From NCBI GenBank assembly GCA_022181065.1, contig BQMY01000085.1:22985-86984 (forward strand): 64,000 bases of DNA, in the 5' to 3' direction. Of this stretch, positions 36,504 through 45,564 are shown one piece after another. The DNA is from Melioribacteraceae bacterium (GTDB lineage: Bacteria; Bacteroidota; Ignavibacteria; Ignavibacteriales; Melioribacteraceae). The notes below the pieces were generated by a model. That model was not told where the DNA came from. It saw nothing but the letters and a program-made list of their open reading frames with translations, and made no database searches. A program made the translations under genes and the position numbers. The number at the start of each line of letters is the position of its first letter. The stretch's first letter is position 1.

Positions 36504-37559
36504 TTAATGTAATTCTTTTTGTCCACTTACTTTAGCAGACATCCTTATTTTAAAAGTTGTTCCCCCGCCAACAGAACTTTCCACTAAAAGATTGCCTCCC
36601 CCAATCTTTATTAGCTCGTTAGTAAGAATCAGCCCCATACCACTTCCCTTTTCACCTGCTGTGCCCTGTTTTGAATGGAGGTTTTCGGGATGAAATAATT
36701 TTTCGACCTCCTCAGGATTCATACCAATCCCTGTATCCCTGACGGCTAAAAATATGTAATTTCCTTTCCGTTCGGCATTAAGTATTATGCTTCCGTGGCT
36801 CCCCGTGAATTTCAATGCGTTTGAAACGAGATTCCTTAATGAGGTATTGAGTATTTTTTCATCAAAATAAACTTCAATCTCTTTATCTACTCTGTTAGTG
36901 AGTTTCACCTCTTTCTGATTTGCTGATGCTCGGAAAATATCAATAGCCGCGGAGCACTCCGCTTTCAGATTAAGCAGATCAGGTTTGTTTTCAATTCTTC
37001 CCGCCTGAATTTTCGACCACTCGAGCAAACTTTCCAATAATTTATATATTTTTTTTGCTGTCCTGTCGAGAGACCGGTATATCCTTACAGTTTCATCCTG
37101 TTCGAGCGATTCCCATTCATTAACCAGTATTTTTGTGTAACCCAGAAACGCGGAAAACGGAGATTTAATATCATGAGCGATGAGTGAGAAGAACCTGTCT
37201 TTATTATGACTCATTCTTCGTAATTGTCTTTCAGCTTCGAGCCGGCGAATATTCAGCTTATAAATAGTTTCGGAAGCAAGGATCGTTGAGAACGCGATAA
37301 CAGCGATAAGCTCAAAGGCATCAATCAAATCTGTTCCGAGCAACCATGAATTTACAAAACCGGCAGCAGCCAGATAGACTGATAATAAAAGATAAATTCT
37401 GATCCTGAAATAGAGAACTGATATTATTATTGGTACGGTAAATAAAATAAGTAATTCACCGGCATCCTGAATCTGGATAATAATAAAACTCGCTATTGTA
37501 ACGAGGAAAATGTATCCCGCTACGTAAAGCTGTTTGAATAATCTTATGTTCGACACCAT
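36504..37559 (-). CDS. Membrane-bound sensor histidine kinase
   Basis: A 352-residue kinase with about five N-terminal membrane helices in place of a periplasmic sensor, then HisKA (HDIKSPFSAFLGYTKIL, His near residue 130) and a HATPase_c domain (NLVSNALKFT, DTGIGMNPEEVEKLF, GMGLILTNELI). The start at 37557-37559 is chosen because it avoids overlap with the upstream channel gene; a start 60 bases earlier is open. No response regulator is adjacent. It is the last gene of the trkA-trkH-lipoprotein-channel run, so it may sense ion or membrane state. Confidence 0.83.
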   Translation of the reverse strand: MVSNIRLFKQLYVAGYIFLVTIASFIIIQIQDAGELLILFTVPIIISVLYFRIRIYLLLSVYLAAAGFVNSWLLGTDLIDAFELIAVIAFSTILASETIYKLNIRRLEAERQLRRMSHNKDRFFSLIAHDIKSPFSAFLGYTKILVNEWESLEQDETVRIYRSLDRTAKKIYKLLESLLEWSKIQAGRIENKPDLLNLKAECSAAIDIFRASANQKEVKLTNRVDKEIEVYFDEKILNTSLRNLVSNALKFTGSHGSIILNAERKGNYIFLAVRDTGIGMNPEEVEKLFHPENLHSKQGTAGEKGSGMGLILTNELIKIGGGNLLVESSVGGGTTFKIRMSAKVSGQKELH

Positions 37560-37566
37560 ATCTTCT

Positions 37567-38388
37567 CTACAATTTATGACCACAATACTTGCAATGCACC
37601 GCGTCGTTATCATGTCCATCCTTACCGCAAGCCGGGCATGATTGTGTATTTACCTGGTTATCCTTAAGTCTGGAAAATTCTACCGTAACTATCCCGGTTG
37701 GAACGGCAATTATCCCATAACCCATTATCATAAGTACAGAAGCCAGCATCTGCCCCAATGGCGTAGCGGGCGATATGTCGCCATACCCTACGGTTGTAAG
37801 GGTTACTATAGCCCAATATATACTTTTGGGAATACTTGTAAAGCCATTTCCTGCACCCTCTACAAGATACATTATCGCTCCCATTATTACCACGACCGTC
37901 AGCACAGTAAAAAGAAATACCGTAATTTTTCTCCTGCTAGCCAGCAGAGCCTGGCGAAGCATTTTTGCTTCTGTAATATATTGAACAAATTTTAGTATCC
38001 TGAAAATCCTCAATACTCTCAGGATCCTGATAACAAGAAGATATTGTGTACCGGGAAATAACAAACTCAGAAAAGTTGGAAGTATTGCGAGCAAATCCAC
38101 AATACCGTAAAAACTGAAAATATAACTGAACGGCTTTTTAATACTGATTATCCGCATTATATATTCGATGCTGAACAGAACTGTAAAAATCCACTCAATG
38201 AGGTACAATTCTCCACCAAAAATGTGCCGTACTTCAGCAATACTATCCAGCATTACAGCAAGCACACTGAGGATAATGCTGAGAATCAACCCAATGTCAA
38301 AAAGTTTACCGCCATATGTATCGGCTTCAAATATTACCTCATGAACCTGATCACGCCAGCCGTTATTTCCGGGTTTTTCTTTCAACAT
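37567..38388 (-). CDS. Voltage-gated-type potassium channel with C-terminal zinc ribbon
   Basis: A 273-residue six-helix channel. The S4-like segment RILRVLRIFRILKF (121-134) has regularly spaced arginines. The pore loop TTVGYGD (198-204) is the K+ selectivity filter. The C terminus carries two CxxC pairs (Cys251/254 and Cys266/269), a zinc ribbon, where many bacterial channels have an RCK or cyclic-nucleotide domain. The start overlaps the stop of the lipoprotein gene as TAATG. It follows trkA-trkH on the same strand, linking uptake and efflux of K+. The zinc ribbon may gate or anchor the channel; that is inference. Confidence 0.88.
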   Translation of the reverse strand: MLKEKPGNNGWRDQVHEVIFEADTYGGKLFDIGLILSIILSVLAVMLDSIAEVRHIFGGELYLIEWIFTVLFSIEYIMRIISIKKPFSYIFSFYGIVDLLAILPTFLSLLFPGTQYLLVIRILRVLRIFRILKFVQYITEAKMLRQALLASRRKITVFLFTVLTVVVIMGAIMYLVEGAGNGFTSIPKSIYWAIVTLTTVGYGDISPATPLGQMLASVLMIMGYGIIAVPTGIVTVEFSRLKDNQVNTQSCPACGKDGHDNDAVHCKYCGHKL

Positions 38389-38942
38389 TATTCCGCGGAT
38401 TTGATTGTTTCGGATTTAATTTTGTGTTTCCCTTCATTTATGTATGGTACAAACCTCTCGAAAATAAAATGCTTCCAGACTCCCTCGACAATTTTCGATG
38501 TTTTATCTTCAACTTCCCCCGATCCGTGCACTTCATAGGCAAGCAAAGTTGAATCAGTGCCGACACTCTCAAAATAATACGACGTAACCATGTGTATAGC
38601 TCTGCCTGATAGACCCAAAGGACCTTCAAATCTGAGTATTTCACCCCTTTTAGCGTAGGTAACTTCGGCATGTTTTACACCATCGCCACTTTCATCGAAT
38701 ATCTCGTAAAATCCACCACCCGGTTTAGCCTCAATGTAAAATTTGTACGGGTTTTCGCTGAAAGAATGATCCCACCATCCGCTTATATCTCCGGTGATGG
38801 CATCGTAAATCTCAACTGTTGAACCGGGTAATGTCACTTCGTCCCTGAACTTGAAATTTTCCGATTCATTTTCAATTTCTACCTCTTCACAAGCGGTAAA
38901 TAGTAGTGAGAGGAAAATAAAAAATAGAAGTACTCTTTTCAT
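38388..38942 (-). CDS. Lipoprotein with SRPBCC-like domain
   Basis: A 184-residue lipoprotein with the lipobox LLFTAC near residues 15-20. The rest resembles an SRPBCC/START-like ligand-binding domain (VTLPGSTVEIYDAITGDISGWW at the front, then KPGGGFYEIFDESGDG and a long C-terminal helix), a fold that binds hydrophobic ligands in a pocket. The ATG at 38940-38942 is chosen because GGAG lies five bases upstream and the signal starts there; a longer frame would overlap trkH. It lies between trkH and the K+ channel and overlaps the channel start by one base. Confidence 0.72.
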   Translation of the reverse strand: MKRVLLFFIFLSLLFTACEEVEIENESENFKFRDEVTLPGSTVEIYDAITGDISGWWDHSFSENPYKFYIEAKPGGGFYEIFDESGDGVKHAEVTYAKRGEILRFEGPLGLSGRAIHMVTSYYFESVGTDSTLLAYEVHGSGEVEDKTSKIVEGVWKHFIFERFVPYINEGKHKIKSETIKSAE

Positions 38943-39013
38943 AATAACTCCGGATGTGGCTAATAAAATAAGTAATTGCAGAATAAAGGTCAGTAGTGAT
39001 AATTCACTATTTT

Positions 39014-40462
39014 TTATCTTTTCCAAAACGACGGTGAGAAGAGGATCAGGATTGTAAACAACTCAAGTCTTCCCAGAAGCATAAGGAAAGATAAAAACCA
39101 TTTACCAAAATCGGGTATATGGGCAAAATTTGAAACCGGGCCCACACTTCCTATTGCCGGACCCACATTACCAAGTGATGTGGCAACAGACCCCATAGCC
39201 GATTTGAAGTCAAGCCCAATCAGAGACATAACGAGCGTTCCGAAAACAAATATTATTACATAAAACAGGAAGAATGCAAGAATATTGTAGATGATCTCCT
39301 GAGGTACAGAACTTTTATTGAACCTTACCGGAATCACTGCTCTGGGATGCACCAGTCGGCGCAGCTCAAGAATACTGTTTTTGATAAGTAGGAAATGACG
39401 TACGATTTTTATTCCACCTCCTGTTGAACCCGCGCATCCGCCAACAAAAAGAAGAAGGAAAAACAACACACCGAAAAATGAGCCCCATGCTTCGTAATCA
39501 GCAGTAACATATCCTGTAGTGGTGATTATTGAGACCACTTGAAATAGTGAATCCCTGAAAGATTTTTCCACACCGGCATACTGGTTAATTATCAGAGGAA
39601 TCGCTACAACAATCGCAAAAAATAGCGTCACCCGGAAATAAAACTTGAACTCGTCATTTTTTAGAACAGCGTCCCAGTTTCTGTGCAAATAATGATAATG
39701 AAGAGAGAAGTTTACTCCGGCAAGAAACATAAACAATATAATCACATAATCAATAAAAGCTGAATCATAAAATGCGACACTATCCTGCCTGGTAGAGAAA
39801 CCTCCGGTCGCCATCGTTGTAAACGAGTGACAAACCGCGTCGAAGAGATTCATTCCACCCAGCATCAATAATCCGGTTTCGATAACGGTGAATATCACAT
39901 AGATACCCCAGAGACGTTTGGCTGTTTCCCTTATTCGCGGATGAATTTTGTCTTTTGTAGGACCCGGCACTTCAGCGACAAAAAGCTGCATACCACCAAT
40001 TCCCAACACCGGAAGAATCGCCAGGGAAAGAACTATCATTCCCATACCGCCAATCCACTGGGTAACACTTCTCCAGAACAAGAGACCGTGTGGCAATTCC
40101 TCAATATTATTTAATATGGAAGCCCCGGTTGTGGTAAACCCCGACATTGTTTCAAAAAAAGCGTCGGTATAACTCGGTATTGAACCATGAATAACAAATG
40201 GTATCGCGCCGAACAACGACATTACAATCCAGCCGAGTGACACAACAATATAACCGTCCCGTTTTTTTATTTCTGTTGTGCCGCCGCGTGTGAACCAGTA
40301 AATCAGAAAACCGAGAAGAGAGGTTCCAATACCGCTTCCTGTTAGCACCCAGACATCATTATCTCCATAGTAGAGAGAAAATAAAACACCGGGGAGCATG
40401 AAAATCCCGTTAAGAATTAACATAAACCCGATGAAATTAAATATTTTCCTGAGGTTTATCAT
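39014..40462 (-). CDS. trkH: Trk-type potassium uptake protein TrkH
   Basis: A 482-residue K+ translocating subunit with four M1-P-M2-like repeats. Selectivity filter-like glycines are seen in MSGFTTTGASI, TMATGGFSTR, IITTTGYVTADY and SLGNVGPAIGSVGP. An early hydrophobic segment covers about 10-60. It works with cytosolic TrkA, encoded directly upstream; its ATG overlaps the trkA TAA (TAATG). A lipoprotein and a K+ channel follow. Confidence 0.93.
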   Translation of the reverse strand: MINLRKIFNFIGFMLILNGIFMLPGVLFSLYYGDNDVWVLTGSGIGTSLLGFLIYWFTRGGTTEIKKRDGYIVVSLGWIVMSLFGAIPFVIHGSIPSYTDAFFETMSGFTTTGASILNNIEELPHGLLFWRSVTQWIGGMGMIVLSLAILPVLGIGGMQLFVAEVPGPTKDKIHPRIRETAKRLWGIYVIFTVIETGLLMLGGMNLFDAVCHSFTTMATGGFSTRQDSVAFYDSAFIDYVIILFMFLAGVNFSLHYHYLHRNWDAVLKNDEFKFYFRVTLFFAIVVAIPLIINQYAGVEKSFRDSLFQVVSIITTTGYVTADYEAWGSFFGVLFFLLLFVGGCAGSTGGGIKIVRHFLLIKNSILELRRLVHPRAVIPVRFNKSSVPQEIIYNILAFFLFYVIIFVFGTLVMSLIGLDFKSAMGSVATSLGNVGPAIGSVGPVSNFAHIPDFGKWFLSFLMLLGRLELFTILILFSPSFWKR

Positions 40463-41802
40463 TACTCAAAATATCTCTCAACTTTGTTGATCTCGCCCGG
40501 AAGCGCGAAAACAACTACCTTGTCGTAATCTTTAATCTGTGTTTCACCTTCGGTAATGTATCCTTTTCCGTCCCGTACATAACCACCGATAATTGCGTGT
40601 TTCGGGAAACCGAGATTCTTGACAGATTTTCTGGTAACCTTCGAGCCCGGTTTAGCGATATATTCAAATACTTCAGCGTCAATACCTTGTAGTGTAGCAA
40701 GTGATACCAGATTTGATTTTCTGATAAATCTTGAGATATTGTTCGCCGCGATCAGCTTTTTATTAATTAGTGAATCGAGACCTATAGTTTGAGTAAGTGG
40801 TATGTAATCGATGTTATCTACAAGAGCGATAGTTTTTGAGACTCCCAGATGCTTTGCCATCAAACATGATATAATATTGGTTTCCGCGTCATTGGTAACG
40901 GCGATAAATCCATCCATATCGATAATACTCTCCTGGGCAAGCAAATCAATATCTCTGCCGTCACCTTGAATAACAAGCGACTTGTGCAGATAATCAGCGA
41001 GGTCCTGTGTTTTATCCTTATCCGATTCGATAAGTTTTATATTTATACGTGATTCGAGCATTTTGGCTGCTTTTCTGCCAATTTTTCCTCCACCGAGGAT
41101 CATGACGTTTTCCATCTTAGAATCAGCCTTGCCCGTTACCCTGATTACTTCATCAATTCCTTCTGGAGTGGTTATCACAAAAATCTGGTCATTTGGCAGA
41201 AGTATATCATCCCCCGAAGGGACTAAAGTTCTCATTCCCCTGTAGATAGCAACTATTCTAAATTTGAATGAATCGAGAGTCTCGGCAAGTTCACGCATTG
41301 GTTTGCGCAAAATTGAAATGTTTTTATCCAGCTTAACACCAATAAGGGAGATAAGTCCGTTTTCAAATTCAAGAACATCAGTTGCGCCGGCTCTTTCAAT
41401 CAGTTTTACAACCTCATGCGCTGCAAGGTCTTCCGGATAGATAAGGTTATCGATACCGAGTTTAGAGAACATTTCACGATGTTCGGGTGATATATACTCA
41501 CCATTTCCGACTCTGGCAATACTCCTTTTGGCGCCCAATTCCTTTGCGAGTATTGCGCAATTTATATTTATCGCCTCGGTGGATGTTACCGCAATAAATA
41601 AATCAGTATGACTTATATTCGCGTCTTTCAGCACCGTAATTGATGTTGCGGAACCCTGGATTGTCAATACATCGGTTGAAGTATTTACTCTTTCGAGGTT
41701 TTCGCCGTCTATATCAATTACAGTTATGTCATGCGCTTCATTCGAGAGTTGCTTCGCCAGATGATAACCAACTTCCCCCGCACCAGCCAAAATTATCTTC
41801 AT
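40462..41802 (-). CDS. trkA: Trk system potassium regulatory protein TrkA
   Basis: A 446-residue cytosolic regulator that binds NAD(H) and ATP/ADP and gates TrkH. It has two RCK/TrkA-N Rossmann domains (GAGEVGYHLAKQL at the N terminus, then GGGKIGRKAAKML near residue 230) and two TrkA-C domains. CAGGTAAC before the ATG is a good binding site. It opens the operon trkA-trkH-lipoprotein-channel-kinase and is preceded by a promoter-like element. Confidence 0.94.
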   Translation of the reverse strand: MKIILAGAGEVGYHLAKQLSNEAHDITVIDIDGENLERVNTSTDVLTIQGSATSITVLKDANISHTDLFIAVTSTEAININCAILAKELGAKRSIARVGNGEYISPEHREMFSKLGIDNLIYPEDLAAHEVVKLIERAGATDVLEFENGLISLIGVKLDKNISILRKPMRELAETLDSFKFRIVAIYRGMRTLVPSGDDILLPNDQIFVITTPEGIDEVIRVTGKADSKMENVMILGGGKIGRKAAKMLESRINIKLIESDKDKTQDLADYLHKSLVIQGDGRDIDLLAQESIIDMDGFIAVTNDAETNIISCLMAKHLGVSKTIALVDNIDYIPLTQTIGLDSLINKKLIAANNISRFIRKSNLVSLATLQGIDAEVFEYIAKPGSKVTRKSVKNLGFPKHAIIGGYVRDGKGYITEGETQIKDYDKVVVFALPGEINKVERYFE

Positions 41803-41843
41803 GTTACCTGTTCACTATTACTTTTCTATTACAAACAAACGCA

Positions 41844-41875
41844 CAAAAATACACCATTAAAACCGGCAATACAAA
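41844..41875 (-). promoter_or_regulatory. Promoter of trkA operon
   Basis: On the minus strand TTTG (41875-41872), 20 bases, then TATTTTTG (41851-41844), a full match to the Bacteroidetes -33/-7 consensus. It is about 42 bases before the trkA ATG. Confidence 0.55.
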
Positions 41876-42003
41876 ACAAAATAATAAATAATAATTCAAT
41901 TTAAACATATTTAACCAATTATCTAAAGTATTCAGGTCACACTTTTCTCTCTTTTTATTAGCTTGCTACAAAACTATTTTTAATTAATAAAACCGGAGTT
42001 TTC

Positions 42004-42633
42004 ATGAAAAATAGTTTATTGCTTATTTTATGTTGTTTATTGATTGTGAACACCTCCAGTAACTTGTTTGCGCAGGGGGATGAAATGCCCGGACCTTTGC
42101 TGGGATTTTCGTATGGCGGATTTAATTCACTCCACAATGGTTTCGATGATATCTATTCTGACAACTCAATGCCAATTGAATACTTTTTTGGCGTTGGCTA
42201 CAAACGGATTTACCTGATCGGCAAGTACAAGACTTATTCGGCAAACGGACGCTCAATCGTAGATAATGGAGATTTTATTGGCTCGGCTGATTATTCACAG
42301 GAATTCTTCATGTTCGGGTTAAGGTTTTATGACCAGAATAACAACAAACTAAGATATTTTCTGGAATTTGGAGCTGTTAGTTCTCTGGTATCAGAGACTA
42401 TTACAACCGACAACCGTGTACCGGAATTGAGCAGCAGCGAAGAGATGCAGGAATGGGGTTTCGGAATTTCAGCCGGAGCAACATTTATGTTTACACGTTT
42501 TGTCGGTATTTCAGGATCGGTAGAATATACCCGCCTGATGTTCGACATTGAAAATGGTTATGAGACGGGTGATGTTAATCTCGGCGGATTTTTTATCTCA
42601 GCCGGTTTGGTTTTTATGCCTTTTAGCGATTAG
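42004..42633 (+). CDS. Outer membrane beta-barrel-like protein
   Basis: A 209-residue exported protein. The signal peptide is MKNSLLLILCCLLIVNTSSN...FAQ. The mature part alternates hydrophobic and polar residues in strands, ends with the aromatic-containing VFMPFSD, and has glycine- and tyrosine-rich segments (FGVGYKRIYLIGKYK, GISAGATFMFTRFVGISGS) as in eight-stranded barrels. No family was assigned. A lipoprotein gene starts 8 bases after its stop, so they are co-transcribed. Confidence 0.65.
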   Translation: MKNSLLLILCCLLIVNTSSNLFAQGDEMPGPLLGFSYGGFNSLHNGFDDIYSDNSMPIEYFFGVGYKRIYLIGKYKTYSANGRSIVDNGDFIGSADYSQEFFMFGLRFYDQNNNKLRYFLEFGAVSSLVSETITTDNRVPELSSSEEMQEWGFGISAGATFMFTRFVGISGSVEYTRLMFDIENGYETGDVNLGGFFISAGLVFMPFSD

Positions 42634-42641
42634 GGGGAATA

Positions 42642-43058
42642 ATGAAAAGATCAAAATATTTTATACTTGTAATTTTGCTGCTAGTTACTTCATGTGATAT
42701 GGAGAACCTTATTCCACCAACTGAAGGTGAACTGGTTAAACTTGAAATTGATTCACCCGATTCCATCACTTTGAATAGCGGGGATATTCTACAAATGGAG
42801 GTAAGGGGCGTTTATGTTGTCTCAAATACCGATGTGATAACCAATACTGGAATCTTGCAATCGAACACATATTATAATCAGACGAATGATTCTTCATTTG
42901 TAGAAATAAATCCGGCAACTGTGGCGTGGTATTCTGGCGACCAGAGGATCGCGAGAGTTAACTCGGGGCTCATTTCCGCTGTATCAGTCGGAAGCACTTA
43001 TATATACGCAAAAAAGGAAAATGTGGTTTCTCAAAAGATTGATTTGATAATAAAGTAA
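42642..43058 (+). CDS. Small lipoprotein with a BIG2-like Ig domain
   Basis: A 138-residue protein with a lipobox (LLLVTSC, Cys at about residue 18). The C-terminal part ends with the bacterial Ig-like (BIG2) pattern: AWYSGDQRIARVNSGLISAV, then GSTYIYAKKENVVSQKIDLII. GGGGGAATA precedes the ATG. It follows an outer membrane barrel-like protein and may be its envelope partner. The function is unknown. Confidence 0.65.
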   Translation: MKRSKYFILVILLLVTSCDMENLIPPTEGELVKLEIDSPDSITLNSGDILQMEVRGVYVVSNTDVITNTGILQSNTYYNQTNDSSFVEINPATVAWYSGDQRIARVNSGLISAVSVGSTYIYAKKENVVSQKIDLIIK

Positions 43059-43328
43059 AACAAAAGTATTTATTTATCCTCTTACCAATTTACACGTTTA
43101 TTTTTTTGTGGAAAAAAACGAATAGTTTTGTTATATACGAGATTGATTATTAGAAGTACATTTACCGGATTGCGTTGCAGGAAACCATTGCTTTTTCTAC
43201 GGGAATAGATTAGTGCTGGTTTTTCCGGGCATCCTGAAATATATGTTTTAGCTTCTTACTTATTACCAAAATGTGTTTGTGATTCATTTTACACAAACTG
43301 ATTTTCGTGAAGAAAAAATGCCGACTCC

Positions 43329-45284
43329 GTGAATACCACCAAACATATTGAAAATTTGTGGTCGATACTTGAATGGGATAAAAGCGTTCTTATTCTTTTC
43401 GACTCCCACTACAATCTCATTAAGCAGAAATCCGGGATAACGGGTCTGCAAGCGTCCGAACGGGCACACGTTGATGATCTGTTTGAGACTCAAACTACTA
43501 AAAAGCTATCAACTATTTTTGATCAACTGAATCCGGCTGAAAAACCGGTTACATTTCAATGTGTTTTAAAGAATCTCAACGAAACTTTTCCTGCGGTAGC
43601 TAAACTCTTCATCTCACAAGATGGTGAAAAGTATTATTTTATTTCCAACTACAAAAAAACTGCCGCTTTTTACCAGAACCTGTCCCTTACCGAATTGGAA
43701 GAACAGTTCAGAATGATCTTCCAAAATTCCCCTGATGGTATATTTATTATGGATGGTGAGAGGATTCTTGACTGCAATCCGGCAGCCGAAAAACTTTATG
43801 GTGCAAGCAGGGATGATATACTTGACAAATCTCCATATGATCTCTCCCCTGAAAAACAGGAAAATGGAGAAAGTTCTGAAAAACTGGCAAAAGAATATAT
43901 ATCAACCGCTTTACAAGGAACACCCCTTAATTTTGAATGGACACACATCACAGCTACCGGGGTTCCTTTCTCTGCCGAGATCACACTTACTCCGGTGAAA
44001 TTTAAAAACAAGCCGATTATTCAGGCAATTATCCGTGATATTTCCATCAGGAAAAAAAATGATCTGATCCAAAAAGCAATTCTGGATATCGGACAAGCAT
44101 CAAACGAGGCTGAAAACCTTGATACACTATATGCTACCATTCATGCTGTTATCGCCAAACTTATGCTTGCCGAAAACTTGTATATCGCTTTATATGATGA
44201 AAAAAATGATCTGATCACATTCCCCTATTTTGTCGATCTTTATGATGATCAACCGGAACCCAGGAAACCGGGTAAAGGATTTACCGAATATGTACTCAAA
44301 AAAGGGGAAACCGCTTTACTCTCTCCTGAAGAAATTGATGTGCTTTACGATAAAGGGATTGTAAACCTGCTAGGAAGCGAATCAATCGACTGGTTGGGTG
44401 TGCCTCTCAAAGTAAAAGGTAACACAATAGGCGTTCTGGCTGTACAGAGTTATGATACAGATAAAAGATATACAACCACCGACGCGAATATTCTCGAGTT
44501 TGTTTCCACACAGATTGCAAGTGTTATACATCGTAAACAATATGAAGATGAGATTCTTGATTCTCAGCAGAAACTTGAAGAAATGAATGCCAGCAAGGAC
44601 AGACTATTTTCAATAATAGCTCATGACCTCAAATCACCGTTCACCGCGCTGCTCGGTTTTTCAGAACTTATGTCTATTGAAGCGGAAATGCTTTCGAAAG
44701 ATGAGGTTAAATCTTATTCCGAGAGTATTTATAAAGTAGCCAGAAATGTCCATAATTTACTCGAAAACCTGCTACATTGGTCGCGTTTCCAAACCGGCAG
44801 ATTCACGCTTAAGCAGGAAGAAATAAAAATCAAACCGTTGTTCAATGAGGTAATCAATCTTTTCGGGAACAACGCAAAATCAAAAAACATAAAACTTACC
44901 GGCTATTGCAATGAAGATGATGTGGCATTTGCTGATATAGGAATGATACAATCCACATTGCGCAATCTTGTATCCAACGCGATTAAATTTACCAACGATG
45001 GTGGTCAGATTACTCTTAGTGCAAGGAAAGATGACACGTTTCTATATATCACTGTAGAGGATAATGGTGTAGGCATTGGAAAAGCCAATATTTCCAAGAT
45101 TTTCCGAATAGATTTACAATATACTACATCCGGAACATCTAATGAGAAAGGCACGGGACTCGGTTTACTCCTCACTAAAGAAATGGTCGAAAAAAATGGT
45201 GGCGAGATCACCGTTGAAAGTAAAAGAGGCTCGGGTTCAAAGTTTACTTTTTCAATACCGCTTAATAACGCAACAAAAGAATAA
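43329..45284 (+). CDS. PAS-GAF sensor histidine kinase (soluble)
   Basis: A 651-residue hybrid sensor without membrane helices. An N-terminal region (1-120) precedes a PAS domain (about 122-245: FRMIFQNSPDGIFIMDGERI, with a PAC segment), a GAF domain (about 255-410: AENLYIALYDEKNDLITFPYF), HisKA with His432 (HDLKSPFTALLGF) and HATPase_c (NLVSNAIKF, GTGLGLLLTKEM). The HisKA segment closely resembles that of the kinase at 36504-37559. The start is GTG. No response regulator is adjacent, and the ligand is unknown. The 270 bp upstream (43059-43328) hold no recognised gene. Confidence 0.85.
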   Translation: MNTTKHIENLWSILEWDKSVLILFDSHYNLIKQKSGITGLQASERAHVDDLFETQTTKKLSTIFDQLNPAEKPVTFQCVLKNLNETFPAVAKLFISQDGEKYYFISNYKKTAAFYQNLSLTELEEQFRMIFQNSPDGIFIMDGERILDCNPAAEKLYGASRDDILDKSPYDLSPEKQENGESSEKLAKEYISTALQGTPLNFEWTHITATGVPFSAEITLTPVKFKNKPIIQAIIRDISIRKKNDLIQKAILDIGQASNEAENLDTLYATIHAVIAKLMLAENLYIALYDEKNDLITFPYFVDLYDDQPEPRKPGKGFTEYVLKKGETALLSPEEIDVLYDKGIVNLLGSESIDWLGVPLKVKGNTIGVLAVQSYDTDKRYTTTDANILEFVSTQIASVIHRKQYEDEILDSQQKLEEMNASKDRLFSIIAHDLKSPFTALLGFSELMSIEAEMLSKDEVKSYSESIYKVARNVHNLLENLLHWSRFQTGRFTLKQEEIKIKPLFNEVINLFGNNAKSKNIKLTGYCNEDDVAFADIGMIQSTLRNLVSNAIKFTNDGGQITLSARKDDTFLYITVEDNGVGIGKANISKIFRIDLQYTTSGTSNEKGTGLGLLLTKEMVEKNGGEITVESKRGSGSKFTFSIPLNNATKE

Positions 45285-45289
45285 AAAAA

Positions 45290-45312
45290 AAGACGGCTGT
45301 TAAACCGTCTTA
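45290..45312 (-). terminator. Terminator hairpin with T-run (minus strand), copy 1 of a 20-bp repeat
   Basis: GACGG-loop-CCGTC within ACGGCTGTTAAACCGTCTTA (45293-45312). The A-run just to the left gives a T-run on the minus strand, so it would end the S46 peptidase transcript. An identical 20-mer lies at 45534-45553. Confidence 0.6.
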
Positions 45313-45533
45313 GCTTGTTGAGAAACATGATTGTTGATTTTTACGTCCCCCTTACGCCTGAGGCGCACAGGTTTGAAGGGGGAAATCACTCCGCCAACGG
45401 CGGATTTTGTGATGGGGGATGACCAAAAGTCACAAAAAATGTAATAAATCATCCTCCGTCTTCCGACATTCGTCGGAATCCACCTCCTTCAAAGGAGGAC
45501 TTTGTAACGAAACGACTTTGTCAACAGTCTGAA
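45313..45533. repeat. Dispersed modular repeat flanked by 20-bp direct repeats
   Basis: This 221-bp element has the full module order of the copy at 22006-22165: leader with CATGATTGTTGATTTT, CCCCCTT arm, GGGGGATGACCAAAAGTCAC, and the CCTCCGTCTTCCGAC stretch ending CCTCCTTCAAAGGAGG. It is bounded on both sides by ACGGCTGTTAAACCGTCTTA (45293-45312 and 45534-45553). The direct repeat looks like a target duplication, and the duplicated sequence is a terminator stem. It encodes no protein. Confidence 0.7.
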
Positions 45534-45553
45534 ACGGCTGTTAAACCGTCTTA
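45534..45553. repeat. Second copy of the 20-bp direct repeat
   Basis: ACGGCTGTTAAACCGTCTTA, identical to 45293-45312. It contains the same hairpin but no T-run next to it, and lies 12 bases beyond the S46 peptidase stop. Confidence 0.7.
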
Positions 45554-45564
45554 TCAATCTCATT

